64,000 bases of DNA from NCBI RefSeq assembly GCF_026151205.1, contig NC_087082.1:4843908-4907907 (forward strand), given 5' to 3'. A program made the translations under genes and the position numbers. The notes below the pieces were generated by a model that was given only the letters and a program-made list of their open reading frames with translations, was not told where the DNA came from and searched no databases. Numbering within the stretch: the first letter of the stretch is position 1; every line of letters starts with the position of its first letter. Positions 9,920 through 20,517 of the stretch are shown here, piece after piece. The DNA is from Bolinopsis microptera (Eukaryota > Ctenophora > Tentaculata > Lobata > Bolinopsidae).

Positions 9920-12237
9920 TGCTACAAACGAATATTGTTGTTTAGCTACCACAGGTACTTTCCTAAGAGATTGTAAGGAGTTGGTTTAGTGTCCTTAATA
10001 TGGCCAGAATTTTGTCTCTTTGCAAATTTTCACTTATCTAATTGAAGAGAACTGCAATAACCTTAATTCATCCTAATTTTTGTGAAACCTATTTTCGAGA
10101 TGGCAGTTGACCAAAATATTTGGTCGCTCAATTGTTTTGGAAACCTAAATCAAAAATCAGAAAATTGAATTAAGTGTGAAATATGATTTTGCGCCTATCT
10201 TGAGCCTTGGGCTTGTGAGTCAAAAATTGACCAAATACGAGCATTACTGCACCATTGAGCGTCCGGGTCCCCCTCAAAAGTTAGGTCAAGGGTCATAGTT
10301 TTTGGTTAACTGGTTATCTCGAAAACACGTTTCTACAATAAAAAAATAAATCAGGGTGAACAGGGCTTTACTAAAAAACAAGCCTATTTCAAGTATCTAG
10401 ATTTGCTAAAGAAAAAAGTTCCAAAATTAATTAGATTTAGAATCAAATTTACACTGCAATAAAATGAAAATAGTAAACAATTTAGAGATGCTCCGATCTG
10501 CTCACTGCTGTGCAGGACATTCGAATCAGTCAAAAATTGTCGATTCAAAGAATGCCCTTTTAAAGACTAAGAGAGGGCCGGGACTACGAGTGCCCATTGT
10601 CATGCTACAAAACGGTAATCTTTATCCAATGCACAGAGGGTGGGGGGGGGGGTAATGGCATAAATGGAGAATTACCCAAGGTTTTTCCATTTTCTCCATA
10701 GAAAGAGTCTCCATTTATGCCATTCAAAAACTGAAAGATACAACATACTGTACTCAATTTTGTTACAAAATTTTGATCTTTAAGGACGAAACAATTTAAA
10801 TACAATATTCATCTAGTAAATAGAATGTAAATATCATTTCGAACACCAAAAAAACAATTTACCAGCTTGAACACAAGGGTCCCCCCCCCTTGTAAATTTT
10901 GAAAAAATTGTAAAATAATTTGTTTTTCAAATATCATAATTTTGGTACTAAACGTTTTGCCTTTCCAAGCTGAAAACAATCATTTAAAAATATTTCCAAG
11001 ATTTATAAGTTTTCATGCTTTCTATCCCGATTTCGAAGTCCCCACATCACCCTCGATATGCGATCTTGGAGTCGAGGCTTCCCCTTTGTAATGCGATCTC
11101 GAAGGGCAGGCCTCCTGTATGCAATACGAGCTCGGGAGCGGTGAGTCAGCCTTTACATATCAATCGAATAACTCAGGCCGAAAATTTTCTTAGTCAAAAA
11201 CTTTAAGTGGTTTTCCTGGAAACCACTTTTCTCCAGTGTTCATGTTACTTTGATCATTATGAGCCGAAAATATTTTTCGGGACCTAGCCCTCGATAATTT
11301 TTCCTGAAAATTAATGAAGTTTCTGATTGACATCCGGCCAAGCACCTTCTTAACTACTTACTATAGCCGGATATTCGATCGATTCCTAAATTGTATCACT
11401 ATCAGAGTGAAATTGAGTGGAATTTGAATTGCAAAATTTACACAGCAATACAATAAAAACAGTAATTAATTTAAAGATGCTTCGATCTGATGTGCAGGAC
11501 ATTCAAATCAAGCCAAAAGTGTTTAAATAATAGAGTGTTATTAATAGAGTGCCCTTCTAGGGACTAAGAATCAAAACATATAGTATTTTATAGTATTATA
11601 TATAAATAATAAGTTAATGAGTATAAACTATGGTATGTTGGTTTAATTAAGCATTTGATATAAATTATCGTTCAAATAAAAAGAAGCTATTCTGAAATGT
11701 TAGAATGACCCGTTGCCCCATACAAATTTTAAAGAAAATATTTCCAACTCTATACATAAAAGGAGAGTATAATGCTTTGCAGGGGTGTAGGAAGCAGGGG
11801 GGGGGGGCAATTGCCCCCCCCCCCCCCCCCACCCCCATAAAATCTGGGCAAGGGGAACATTTTTTTCCCCGTTTTTTCTAAGTTTTCTTGGAAACTACTT
11901 TAGTTCATGTTTCATGCTACGCTGATCATTATGAGCCGGAAACATTTTTTTGATTTTGAAGTCCGTACGTTCATTCGCTGTGGATGTGATAGGTTTCATA
12001 TACTTATAAAAAACGTGATATATGGCCCGCAGATTTAAAGAAAAATACGCGAATTTGGTCCTCAGATTTAAAGGAAGATGAGCAATCATTTGTCCCGGAA
12101 AACTGAAAAAATCGCGATTCCGCACATGCTGCAATTACCTTTTGTACTTATCCCGACAATTTTTTGAAATTCAGGCTTTGGCGTGAAGCGCCAAAAAATT
12201 CAGGCTTTGGCGCAAAGTGCTTAAAAATATTTAGAAT
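9920..12237. repeat. locally duplicated non-coding repeat block
   Basis: No gene is visible. Several segments recur nearby in direct orientation: 9920-10330 matches 12403-12780, 10457-10570 matches 11446-11570, 11205-11290 matches 11880-11960, and 11640-11760 matches 12830-12960. There is also an inverted pair AATGGCATAAATGGAGA / TCTCCATTTATGCCATT at about 10652-10724 beside a G-run, probably a small MITE. Confidence 0.65.
11795..11834. repeat. G-run / CAATTG / C-run palindrome
   Basis: A run of about 11 G, then CAATTG, then a longer C-run gives a perfect dyad with about 10-13 bp arms. It may be two G-tipped element ends abutting each other, or an inverted foldback produced by homopolymer instability. 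Confidence 0.7.
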
Positions 12238-12402
12238 TTGCCCCAGCCGTAGTAAAGGTGGCCAAGTGACTATCATCAGGAATTATTTTCCAGCCGGTTT
12301 TTAAACATGCTACAAAATTGTCATCTTTATCCAATGCACTGCACCTGCAAGCCTGAACTGCGATCATTAACACAAGAACGTTGTTGCGAATCCAGAGGAC
12401 AT
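12238..12402 (-). pseudogene. duplicated 5' end of the PAN/ricin-like gene
   Basis: The sequence is about 95% like 9756-9919, covering the signal peptide and the first ~50 codons, and the similarity continues into the 5' flank (to about 12780). A 1-base deletion in the signal peptide region (ACAAGAACG where the parent has ACAAGAAGCG) breaks the frame after about ten codons. No further exons follow. This is a partial segmental duplicate, not a functional gene. Confidence 0.8.
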
Positions 12403-13104
12403 TGCTACAAACGAATATTGTTGTTTAGCTACCACAGGCACTTTCCTAATATAAGAGATTTTAAGGAGTTGGTTTAGTGTCCTTAATATGGCCAGAATTT
12501 TGTCCCTTTTTCTCATTTATATAATTGAAGAGAACTGCAATAACCTTAATTCATCCTAATTTTTTGTGAAACTTATTTTCGAGATGGCATTTGACCAAAA
12601 TATCTGGTCGCTCAATTGTTTTGGAAACTTAAATCAAAAATCAGCAAAGTAAATAAAGTGTGAAATGCGATTTTGCGCCTATACTATCTTGAGCCTTATG
12701 CTCAAAAAATGAGTCTGCGACCACCTCAAAAATGTGGTCATGGGTTATAGATTGTTGGTCTTATCTCGAAAACACGTTTTACAATAAATCAGGGTGAACA
12801 GGCCTTACAAGAAAAAAAGTTCAAAAATTAAGCATTTGATATAGATTATCGTGCAAATAAAAATGGGCTATTCTAAAATGTTAGAGTGGCCCGTTGCCCG
12901 GGGCAACCTTTGCCCCATACAAATTTTAAAGAAAATATTTTCAACTCTGGAAACATATAAAAAGAGAATAAAGGATCTTGAATTCTGCTGCTAAAAATAA
13001 CTTCTCATTTTGAATTGTTTTTTAATAATGTCCTGCGAACATCTGACCGTTCACGTGATGCCGTGATCTGTCACGTGGGCCAGTGACCGAGAGTGCCCAT
13101 TGTC
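12403..13104. other. duplicated 5' flank and spacer before ORF1
   Basis: The first ~380 bp are the duplicated flank of the PAN/ricin-like gene. 12830-12960 repeats 11640-11760 (both contain GGCCCGTTGCCC-type and GCCCCATACAAATTT words). The last 80 bp contain two CACGTG-type words before the ORF1 start. No gene is visible. Confidence 0.55.
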
Positions 13105-13971
13105 ATGGATTTCAACTACGAAGAAAAGGAAGATGTAGAGGGCTGTACTGAAAGATGGTTCACTTCGATGGCAAGAGAACTGAAATTAGAAAACTTCGAA
13201 ATTCGTGGAAATATGGACCAGGAAATACTCATGTCTCCGTCTATCTATAAAAGGTATATGGCAAACTGGGTTATGCAAGCAGCAGACCTCGTACGACGGC
13301 AGAGTAGTCAGATGAGCGCTATGATGGAAATCGTTGAGTGCCTCAAGACGGAAACACTAGCAGACAATGAAAAGATGGTCAGGTTGCAGGACCAGTTGCT
13401 AGTGCAGAAGGACGAACAGCTACAGTTGTTTAAGACGTCAGTTGAAGAGACAGTACAAACAACGGTGGAGACAGGAATTAAGAGCTACAGTGCAGCTGTA
13501 CAAAAGAACAGCACAAGTGGCGCGGTCTGCAACAGTAAAATTCTGAAGAATGTAATGAAGAGTGTGGCTGCAGAGGAGGACAGGAGCAAGAATCTGATAG
13601 TGTTTGGTCTGAAAGAAGAGGATGAAGAACAGCTACCAGCTCTGGTAACCGCACTATTGGAGGAGATCGGGGAGAAACCTCATTTTGAAGCGACTAGAGT
13701 CGGCTGGAAGAGGCCAGGTACGGCTATCCGACCAGTCAAGATCACCGTCCCAAGCTCAACAGCAGTTCATCAGATTTTGATGAAAACAGGGAGACTGAAG
13801 ATGGCTGATGCACACAAAAATGTATGGATCTGTCCTGATAGATCCAGTGAAGAGCGTGCAGCAAGGAAGAACGTGGTAACTGACCTGAAGAAGAAGAGGG
13901 CTGAACAGACTCATCTCGACCACTACATCCGTAACGGGAAGGTCTGTAGCCGGGTTAAGAAGACACCATGA
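13105..13971 (+). CDS. LINE-type ORF1 / RRM-like domain protein (288 aa)
   Basis: The ATG at 13105 is the first in frame; the open frame is uninterrupted to TGA at 13969-13971. Residues about 68-122 are predicted coiled coil (QLLVQKDEQLQLFKTSVEET). Residues about 160-245 match the RRM-like core of invertebrate non-LTR retrotransposon ORF1 proteins: KNLIVFGLKEED, then RVGWKRPGTAIRPVKITV, then WICPDRSSEERAARK, closing with YIRNGKVCSRVKK. Such proteins bind RNA and form trimers through the coiled coil, escorting LINE RNA. No endonuclease or reverse transcriptase follows in the next kilobase, so this is either a 3'-truncated LINE, a non-autonomous derivative or a co-opted ORF1. The absence of stops over 288 codons argues that it is young or maintained. 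Codon use and GC are higher than in the AT-rich flanks. Confidence 0.75.
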   Translation: MDFNYEEKEDVEGCTERWFTSMARELKLENFEIRGNMDQEILMSPSIYKRYMANWVMQAADLVRRQSSQMSAMMEIVECLKTETLADNEKMVRLQDQLLVQKDEQLQLFKTSVEETVQTTVETGIKSYSAAVQKNSTSGAVCNSKILKNVMKSVAAEEDRSKNLIVFGLKEEDEEQLPALVTALLEEIGEKPHFEATRVGWKRPGTAIRPVKITVPSSTAVHQILMKTGRLKMADAHKNVWICPDRSSEERAARKNVVTDLKKKRAEQTHLDHYIRNGKVCSRVKKTP

Positions 13972-14324
13972 TGACGTAATTCATGTTTCTCGGACACCAC
14001 CGATCAGTATAATATGTACTTGTAGGGGTATTTTAAGAGTTAACGGACGTTATCTGTATTTGAGAGACAATTATATTATATACATACATTATTATTTGAT
14101 TGTTTCACACTTTTCACATTTCATAATTTTATTACTAGGTGGAGGTGATGTTATTGAGACTTTGGGCGGCCAAAAAACTCTTGTTCTGAAAGTTGTCCTC
14201 TGTACTTGTTTCACTGACCCACGCTTTTTAGCATTTATACATTTCGGCCCATTTTATATGTTTGTTCGAATTGCTGTACATTTGTATACTTGCTATTTTG
14301 TAAAAGTTTCAAATCAAATCATGA
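13972..14324. other. AT-rich tail after ORF1
   Basis: AT-rich sequence with no RT-like frame. It leads directly into the GACAATATA tandem array, which may be the microsatellite-like 3' end of the retroelement. Confidence 0.4.
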
Positions 14325-14632
14325 TAATATACGACAAGATTTGACAATATATGACAATACATGGCAATACTTGACACTATTTATTCGACAATAAACGACA
14401 ACATTTGACAATATATGCCAATATAAGACGATACATGGCGATACTTGACACTATTTATTCGACAAAAAACGACAATATTTGACAATATACGACAAAATGA
14501 TATGACAATATACAACAAGATTGGACAATATGCTACAAAATGATATGACAATATATGACAATATATGACAAAATACGACAAGATTTGACAATATACGACA
14601 GTATATGACAGATTGACAATAAGTGACAAACC
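14325..14632. repeat. GACAATATA-type tandem repeat with 75-bp higher-order unit
   Basis: Imperfect copies of TGACAATATAYGACAA fill about 300 bp. A 75-bp compound unit (TTGACACTATTTATTCGAC...) occurs twice, at about 14370 and 14445. GAGTGCCCATT, just before the ORF1 start codon (13091), reappears inverted at 14642-14652 just beyond this array, so the two may bracket one element. Confidence 0.85.
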
Positions 14633-14652
14633 GTGGGAAAATGGGCACTCTT

Positions 14653-16015
14653 GGTTCCTGCTCCACTTGTTAGTGTTATTTTTGTATTTAACAAGAAATA
14701 TCATAAATATTCAATGTTAGCATAATACTAGGTACAAAAGACTGGCTGAAAAACCTGTTGGATACATTTTAACGGAATTTATATATCGCGAGACAAATGG
14801 AAATGGTGTTTGTGACAGAAAGAATAAGATCTGTACTAAAATGATAATTTGACGATGATTCAGATGTTTTTAATTTTTCTAAAAAGTATCTACAATATTC
14901 ACGATCAGCAACTTTCTCCCGCGGTGTTTCAGCAGCATGAAATCCCCATCAACAATATTTGTTCGCATTCCTTCATCAGCAAGGAATACGTCTATCGCAG
15001 CATTTCACAGCAGTGCCCCAACAATCAACATCCAAATAATTTGTACCTCTTCCAGATTCTCCCCATTACGTTTTAACCCATCACCTGGACGCAAAAAAAA
15101 AACACAAGTAATAACCACAGCTCACTTCAAATTCATCTGAATGCATGGGGGCGGGGGGGGGGGGGGGAGTAATGACTACTTTTGGGGACTTGGGGAATTA
15201 CGTCAACGATTTTACCCCGAGTCCCCATGATTTTTAGTCCCCATTAGTCCCCAAAAGTCTCCATTAGTCCCCATTTAGATTTCAAAAAAATCTGGCTTCT
15301 CCAGACCAGATCGTAAACTTCTCAAGACTGAAGTCTAGAATATTTATCAATGGTCACTGGACATTCCTGACTTCTTGGGAGCTACTTGAGGGCTGTTAGA
15401 GTACCTCAGGTAAATTAAGGGAGGGGGCGGGGGCGACTACCAATGACAACATTGAGGAGACATATTGCATATATACGCTTATTTTATCAGATTGATCTAG
15501 TAACACGAGTTGTAGCGCAAGGAAAATAAACGCATTATCAAGGGGCCAGGGGGGGGGGGCAACGCCCCAAAAAGCCCTACACATATAAAAAATCCGAAGA
15601 GGGCCCTAGAAATCGGGGCCTTTTGACCCTGTATTTTTGGCATGAATTTTGTTCAATTTAAAACAAATATACACGAATTTGAAAGATGTGAGAGGGATGT
15701 AATTCTTTTCATACTCGACTATCTGACAGAGAAATACATTCACCGGGGGGGGGGGGGGGGGATTTCAGCATCAGCATTCGATCAAGAAAGCGAAGCTGAG
15801 AGAGTGCAAATATCAAGATTGTCAAGGGTCGGGTCAAGTTTGTTTCGCAAAACTATACTCCAGCAAAGTTTGCTTATCCTGTACAAACCGGGGGGGGGGG
15901 GGGGGGGGGGGGGTCCAACCCGATTTCCACATGAGTGTTGATGAGGCCAAAATCGGAAAATCGGAAAATTGAGAAATTTACAGAATCGATCTCAAAAACC
16001 TCTCAAAGGGATATA
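14653..16015. other. gene-free repeat mosaic with G-runs
   Basis: No gene. 15148-15290 is a repeat beginning with a G-run and AGTAATGACTAC and containing AGTCCCCATGATTTTTAGTC; a related inverted copy lies at 18800-18950. 15550-15625 resembles 18250-18335 (AGGGCCCTA words). Long G-runs occur at about 15149-15166, 15550-15559, 15745-15761 and 15891-15913. Confidence 0.55.
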
Positions 16016-18012
16016 AGTCCTCCTCCTCCTTAGTCTTCCTCCTCGTCCTGAGTCCTCCTCCTCCTCCGATCCTTCTCAGTCCTCCTCCTCTTCAGTCCTC
16101 CTCCTGACTCCTCTTCCTTATCCTCCTCCACCTCCTGAGTCCTCCTCCTCCTCCTCCTCCTCCTCCTCCTCCTCCTCCTCCTCCTCCTCGTTCTTCCTCT
16201 TCCTCATCCTCCTCCTTCTCCTCCTCTTTCTTCTCCCTATCAGTCCTCCTCCTCAGTCCTCCTCATAGTCGACCTCGTCCTTAGACCTCGTCCTCCTCCT
16301 GGGTCCTCCTCCTGAGTCCTCCTGAGTCCTCCTCCTTCTCCTCCTCCTCCTCCTCCTCCTACTCCTCCTCATTCCTCCTCTTCCTTCTCCTCCTCCTTCT
16401 CCTCTTCCTTCTCCCTATCAGTCCTTCTCCTCAGTCCTCCTCACCCTCCACCTTAGTCCTCATTCCCCCTCCTCCCCCTCAGTCTTACTCCCAGTACTCC
16501 TTCTCCTCTCCTCCTCCTCCTCCTCCTCCTCCTCCTCCTCCTCCTCCTCCTCCTCCTGCTCCTCCTCTTCCTCCTGCTCCTCCTCCTCTTCCTCCTCCTC
16601 CTCCTCCTCCTCCTCCCTTCTCTTCCTCCTCCTCCTCCTCCTCCTCCTCCTCCGTGTGACATAATCATGATTGAGTCGATCCAACGCTCATTCACTGCAA
16701 AAATAGCAGGATACAAGTATCTTAGCTACTGGGAGCGCCTGAAGCAGCTTGATCTCTACTTCCTACAGCGCCGCCGCGAGAGGTACACGATCACACTTGT
16801 CTGGAAAATTTACTACGGTGAGATTCCCAACAGTGTAAACATTACTTTCCAACACTCTCAAAGAAGAGGAGTTACATGTCTTCGTCCTCTTGGCGGATCA
16901 AAATACAAAAGCACCAAACACCATGAGGTTTCATTCTTTTCCCTTTAGTGGCCTCTGCTTTGTATAACGCTGTGCCTCACGACATCAAGTCTATCCCAAC
17001 CTTGCCAAAAATCCTCCTCCTCAGTCCCCAGTCCTTCTCCTACTCGTCAGGTCCTCATCCTCAGTTCTCCTTCTCCTACTCCTAAGTCTTCTTCCTCGTC
17101 AGTCCTCCTCCTCCTCCTCAGTCTTCCTCCTCCTCCTCCTCATCCTAATCAGTCCTCAGTCCTCCTCATCCTCCTCAGTCCTCTTCCTCAGCTTCAGTCC
17201 TCCTCCTCCTCCTCCTGCACGTCAGCCCTCCTCCTCCTCCTCCTCAGTCCCCAGTCCTTTTCTTACTTGTCAGTCCTCATCCTCCTCCTCATCCTCCTCC
17301 TCAGTCCCCAGTCCCCCTTCTCCTCCTACTCCTAAGTCCTCCTTCTCCTCCTCCTCAGTCCTCCTCCTCTTCCTTCTCATCAGTCCAGCCCCAGTCTTCC
17401 TTCTCCTCTTCCTTCTCATCAGTCCTCCCCCAGTCTTCCTTCTCCTCTTCCTCATCCTCAGTCCTCCCCCAGTCCTCCTCTTCATCAGTCCTCCTCCTCG
17501 TCCTTAGTTCTCGTCCTCATCCTCCTAGTCCTCGTCCTTAGTTCTCGTCCTCATCCTCCTAGTCTCGTTCTCGTCCTCCTCAGTCTTCTTCCTCAGTCTT
17601 CTCAGTCTTCCTCAGTCCTCCTCCTCAGCCCTCAGTCCTCCTTCTCAGTCCTCTTGCTCCTCAGTCCCCAGTCCTCTTCTACTCGTCAGCATTCTCCTCA
17701 TCATCCTCCTCCTCATCAGTCCTCCTCCTCCTCAGTCTCCTCCTCAGTTCTCCTCCCCCTTCTCCTACTCCTAAGTCTTCCTCCTCGTCAGTCCTCCTCC
17801 TCCTCCTCAGTCTTTCTCCTCCTCCTCCTCTCCAGTCCTTTTCCTCCTCCTCATCCTCCTCAGTCCTCAGTTCTCCTTATCCTCCTCAGTCCCCTTCCTC
17901 TGTCCTCCTCCTCAGTCCTCCTCCTCAGTCCCCAGTCTTCCTCCTGCACGTCAGTCATCCCCCTCATCCTCACCTCCTCCTCCTCCTCAGTCCCCTCTTC
18001 CCTTTGGAATTC
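16016..18012. repeat. second TCC-rich polypyrimidine array
   Basis: Same composition and words as the array at the start of the window (CAGTCCTCCTCC, GAGTCCTCC), with pure TCC runs at 16144-16190 and 16506-16555. It is interrupted by a LINE remnant at about 16655-17010. Proline/serine- or arginine/glutamate-rich open frames on either strand are products of the repeat and not genes. Confidence 0.93.
16655..17010 (+). pseudogene. LINE reverse transcriptase C-terminal remnant
   Basis: The frame from 16667 reads IQRSFTAKIAGY, LSYWERLKQLDLYFLQRRRE and ERYTITLVWKIYYGEIPN, the characteristic segment downstream of the reverse transcriptase in CR1/Jockey-type LINEs. It ends at a stop near 16948, but a shifted frame continues with SALYNAVPHDIKSIPT, the usual next motif, so there is a frameshift. 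The piece is only about 350 bp, sharply bounded by TCC repeat on both sides. Confidence 0.8.
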
Positions 18013-18915
18013 AATGACAGCACGGGAGATCAGAGCTTTAAATCCCCCCCCCCCCCCCCCCCCCCCAAATGCAATATGGTCAACATTTAAAAAGATAGCT
18101 CCACCCTGTTAGATCATTGTTTTCTCATTTGATAGTGTTTTTTGGACCACATTCCCTGAATACATCAATAAACCCCTAAAAGTACTGTGCAAGAGTCAGA
18201 TAATATCATAAGCACTTAGCAATATCAAACTTGATAAATTGAAATTAATTCTAGGGGCCCCAAAAGGCCCCCCACAATACACATATCGAAATCCCTAAAG
18301 GGCCCTAAAATGGGGGTTTTTGGGGCCCTTTTTTTGGGGGTTGGCCCCCCCCCCCCCCCCCCCCCCCACCCCGAATATTTTTAAATTTCTATAATTTAAA
18401 AATTGGCGTTGGTTTTTTTTTTTTTGGTTTTTTACGACTTTATGGAAAAATCACAAAAGAGTGCTTGTCAGTGCTTAAAATAAAGATCATTCAAGTCTGT
18501 TCACAGAACGGCTGTTATAAATACTCATTCACCCATCATCTAACATCTTTAAGTGTATTAGAGGGTAGTCGAAGGGTTAATTCATGATTTTTCAGCGAGT
18601 CGGCTACTTCTACCTACTTCTACCTTCACGAGAGCTAAACTTCAATTAACCTCAATTTGAACTGACTTGTACAGTGGTAGAACACATTACAACCGGGCTT
18701 ATCATTTACTTTTAAGTCAGATTTATCCTACTCTTATCTTGGACAAAACATCTTCGATCGTATTGTTATTAAACTAACTTGAAAACCATGAATAACTGTC
18801 AAAAATTCTGGGGACTTATGGGGACAAATGGTGAATTTACGTCAACGAGTTGACCTCTAGTCCCCATGATTTTTAGTCCCCATTAGTCCCAAAAGTCTCC
18901 ATTGGTAGTCATTAC

Positions 18916-18951
<36 letters not shown>

Positions 18952-18977
18952 AACGATGCATTTATAAGTATTATTTA
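18013..18977. other. gene-free stretch with C-runs and repeat fragments
   Basis: Contains C-runs at about 18043-18066, 18345-18367 and 18915-18950, a repeat resembling 15550-15625 (18250-18335), and an inverted relative of the 15148 repeat (18800-18950) ending GGTAGTCATTACTCCCC. No gene. Confidence 0.55.
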
Positions 18978-20477
18978 GGGGGGGGGGGGGGTACCACTGT
19001 CCATTTTATCCCTGCACAAAAAAAACTGACAAAGACAAAAGGGACAAAAAAAAGATAATAGGACAAAAAAGACAAAAAAGACGGGGACAAAAAGGACAAA
19101 ATGGACAAAAAGGACAGGGACAAACGAGACAAATAGACAGGGACAAAATCATAGATGCGGAGTTCGTTGATTTTTGGCGTAGAGTTCGTGGAGTTCGTTC
19201 AAAATTTGGAGTTCGTTAGAGTTCGTTGGAGTTCGTTAGTCAATTTTTCAAAAAAAAACATGGAAAATGTTTTTTTTTAAAAAGTAATCAGCTCAGGATT
19301 TCTCGCATGATCTCAGATATTTATTGGGGTAAAATAAAGAATAAAACTATAATATTTTTGTATAAATAAATAAATAAACGAGCAATACAGAATGTTAAAT
19401 TTTACTAACTTTCAGCAGACATAACATCGGAAATATACTTCAACAGACTTGTTGAAGCATGTTTATGGGAACAGCGAACTTCCTGTTTTGACTTACAATA
19501 ACGTAGATTTCCATGAAACGTAAACCAGCTTTTCAACTTATCAGTCGACAATCTCTTCCTCTTTTTATTGAATATATACTCAAATGAGCTCCAATTATGT
19601 TCACACAAGGAAGCTGACGTATGTTGTTTAAAGACCTTAATGGCCTATTGGCGCCAGAATGTTCCAGTCGATCGACCAGTCCTTGTACTGTGAAATGTAC
19701 AGTGAACACGCGACGGCGTGGTAGAAGTTTCGAGTACCAATATATTTAGTTGTTTTACAATCGTATGTTATGTGTTGAATTGGCTGAATTTGTAAATACA
19801 ATTCTGTTTTAATTTCATTTTACGTAAGTTGTACAAAACGAATCCTCAAGAAGTTCGTAATTTTGGGTTGATGAGTTCGTAGAGTTCGTTGTCACTGAGG
19901 AGTTCGTAGAGTTCGTACGTATCATCTATGGACAAAATGGACAGTAAAGAAAATAAGGTCAATTATCCGTTGAAATGCAAAAAATAAGTTCAGGCACAGT
20001 TCCAACAAGCTAATAAGTTGGGTAAATTCAGACAGAACAGTAAAGTCAATCTTGATTATATATAATCAGCCTTAGTGTACTCACTGTTCAAGACAACTTG
20101 GTCTAGTCCGATATGCCTGCTCACTGATTCACATTTGACGTATGAGCTAAACTTGATGATGACTTTTTTGATATCACCACTTGATTAATGGGATTAATGA
20201 AATATTGACTGAACCGTGTACACATTTATTTATGTGATGCCGTTGATGAATTCTGCTTATTTCAGTCCTTCAGTGGTTTCAGTTGATTCTAAGTACAGCA
20301 AAACACTGACATGAAAATCTAAATTGTTGATGTCGAGTAGAATATATACATTCTCTACATTTGAGCTTGTCTAATTTTTTGTCTCAATTGTCCAAAATTT
20401 TTGTCCATTTTGTCCATTTTATCCCCAAACACTGTCCTTCACAAAAAAATGTAAAAAAAGACAAAATGGACAGTGGT

Positions 20478-20514
<37 letters not shown>
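18978..20514. mobile_element. G-run-tipped DNA element with TACCACTGTCC inverted ends
   Basis: The left end is a 14-G run then TACCACTGTCCATTTT (18978-19007); the right end is the complement, AAAATGGACAGTGGTA followed by a 36-C run (to 20514). Inner flanks on both sides are GGACAAAA-rich. A clear target duplication is not visible, perhaps hidden by homopolymer length error. A second element sits inside at 19150-19930. No transposase is found. Confidence 0.7.
19150..19930. mobile_element. hAT-like non-autonomous element with 8-bp target duplication
   Basis: The element starts CATAGATGCGGAGTTCGT and ends ACGTATCATCTATG; CATAGATG is the shared inverted tip, and subterminal GAGTTCGT words abound at both ends. 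The 8-mer GACAAAAT lies immediately outside both ends (19142-19149 and 19931-19938). Because the host tract is itself GGACAAAA-rich, a chance match is possible, but the matching at exactly these edges is convincing. An 8-bp duplication is the hAT signature. No transposase is visible. Confidence 0.75.

Positions 20515-20517
<3 letters not shown>

Noticed and set aside
14381-14704. Repetitive Ile/Leu/Ser-rich minus-strand proteins
   Set aside because: Translation of the GACAATATA tandem repeat in several frames at once.
16453-18112. Arg/Glu-rich and Pro/Ser-rich open frames in the TCC array
   Set aside because: Composition follows directly from (TCC)n and frames are open on both strands.
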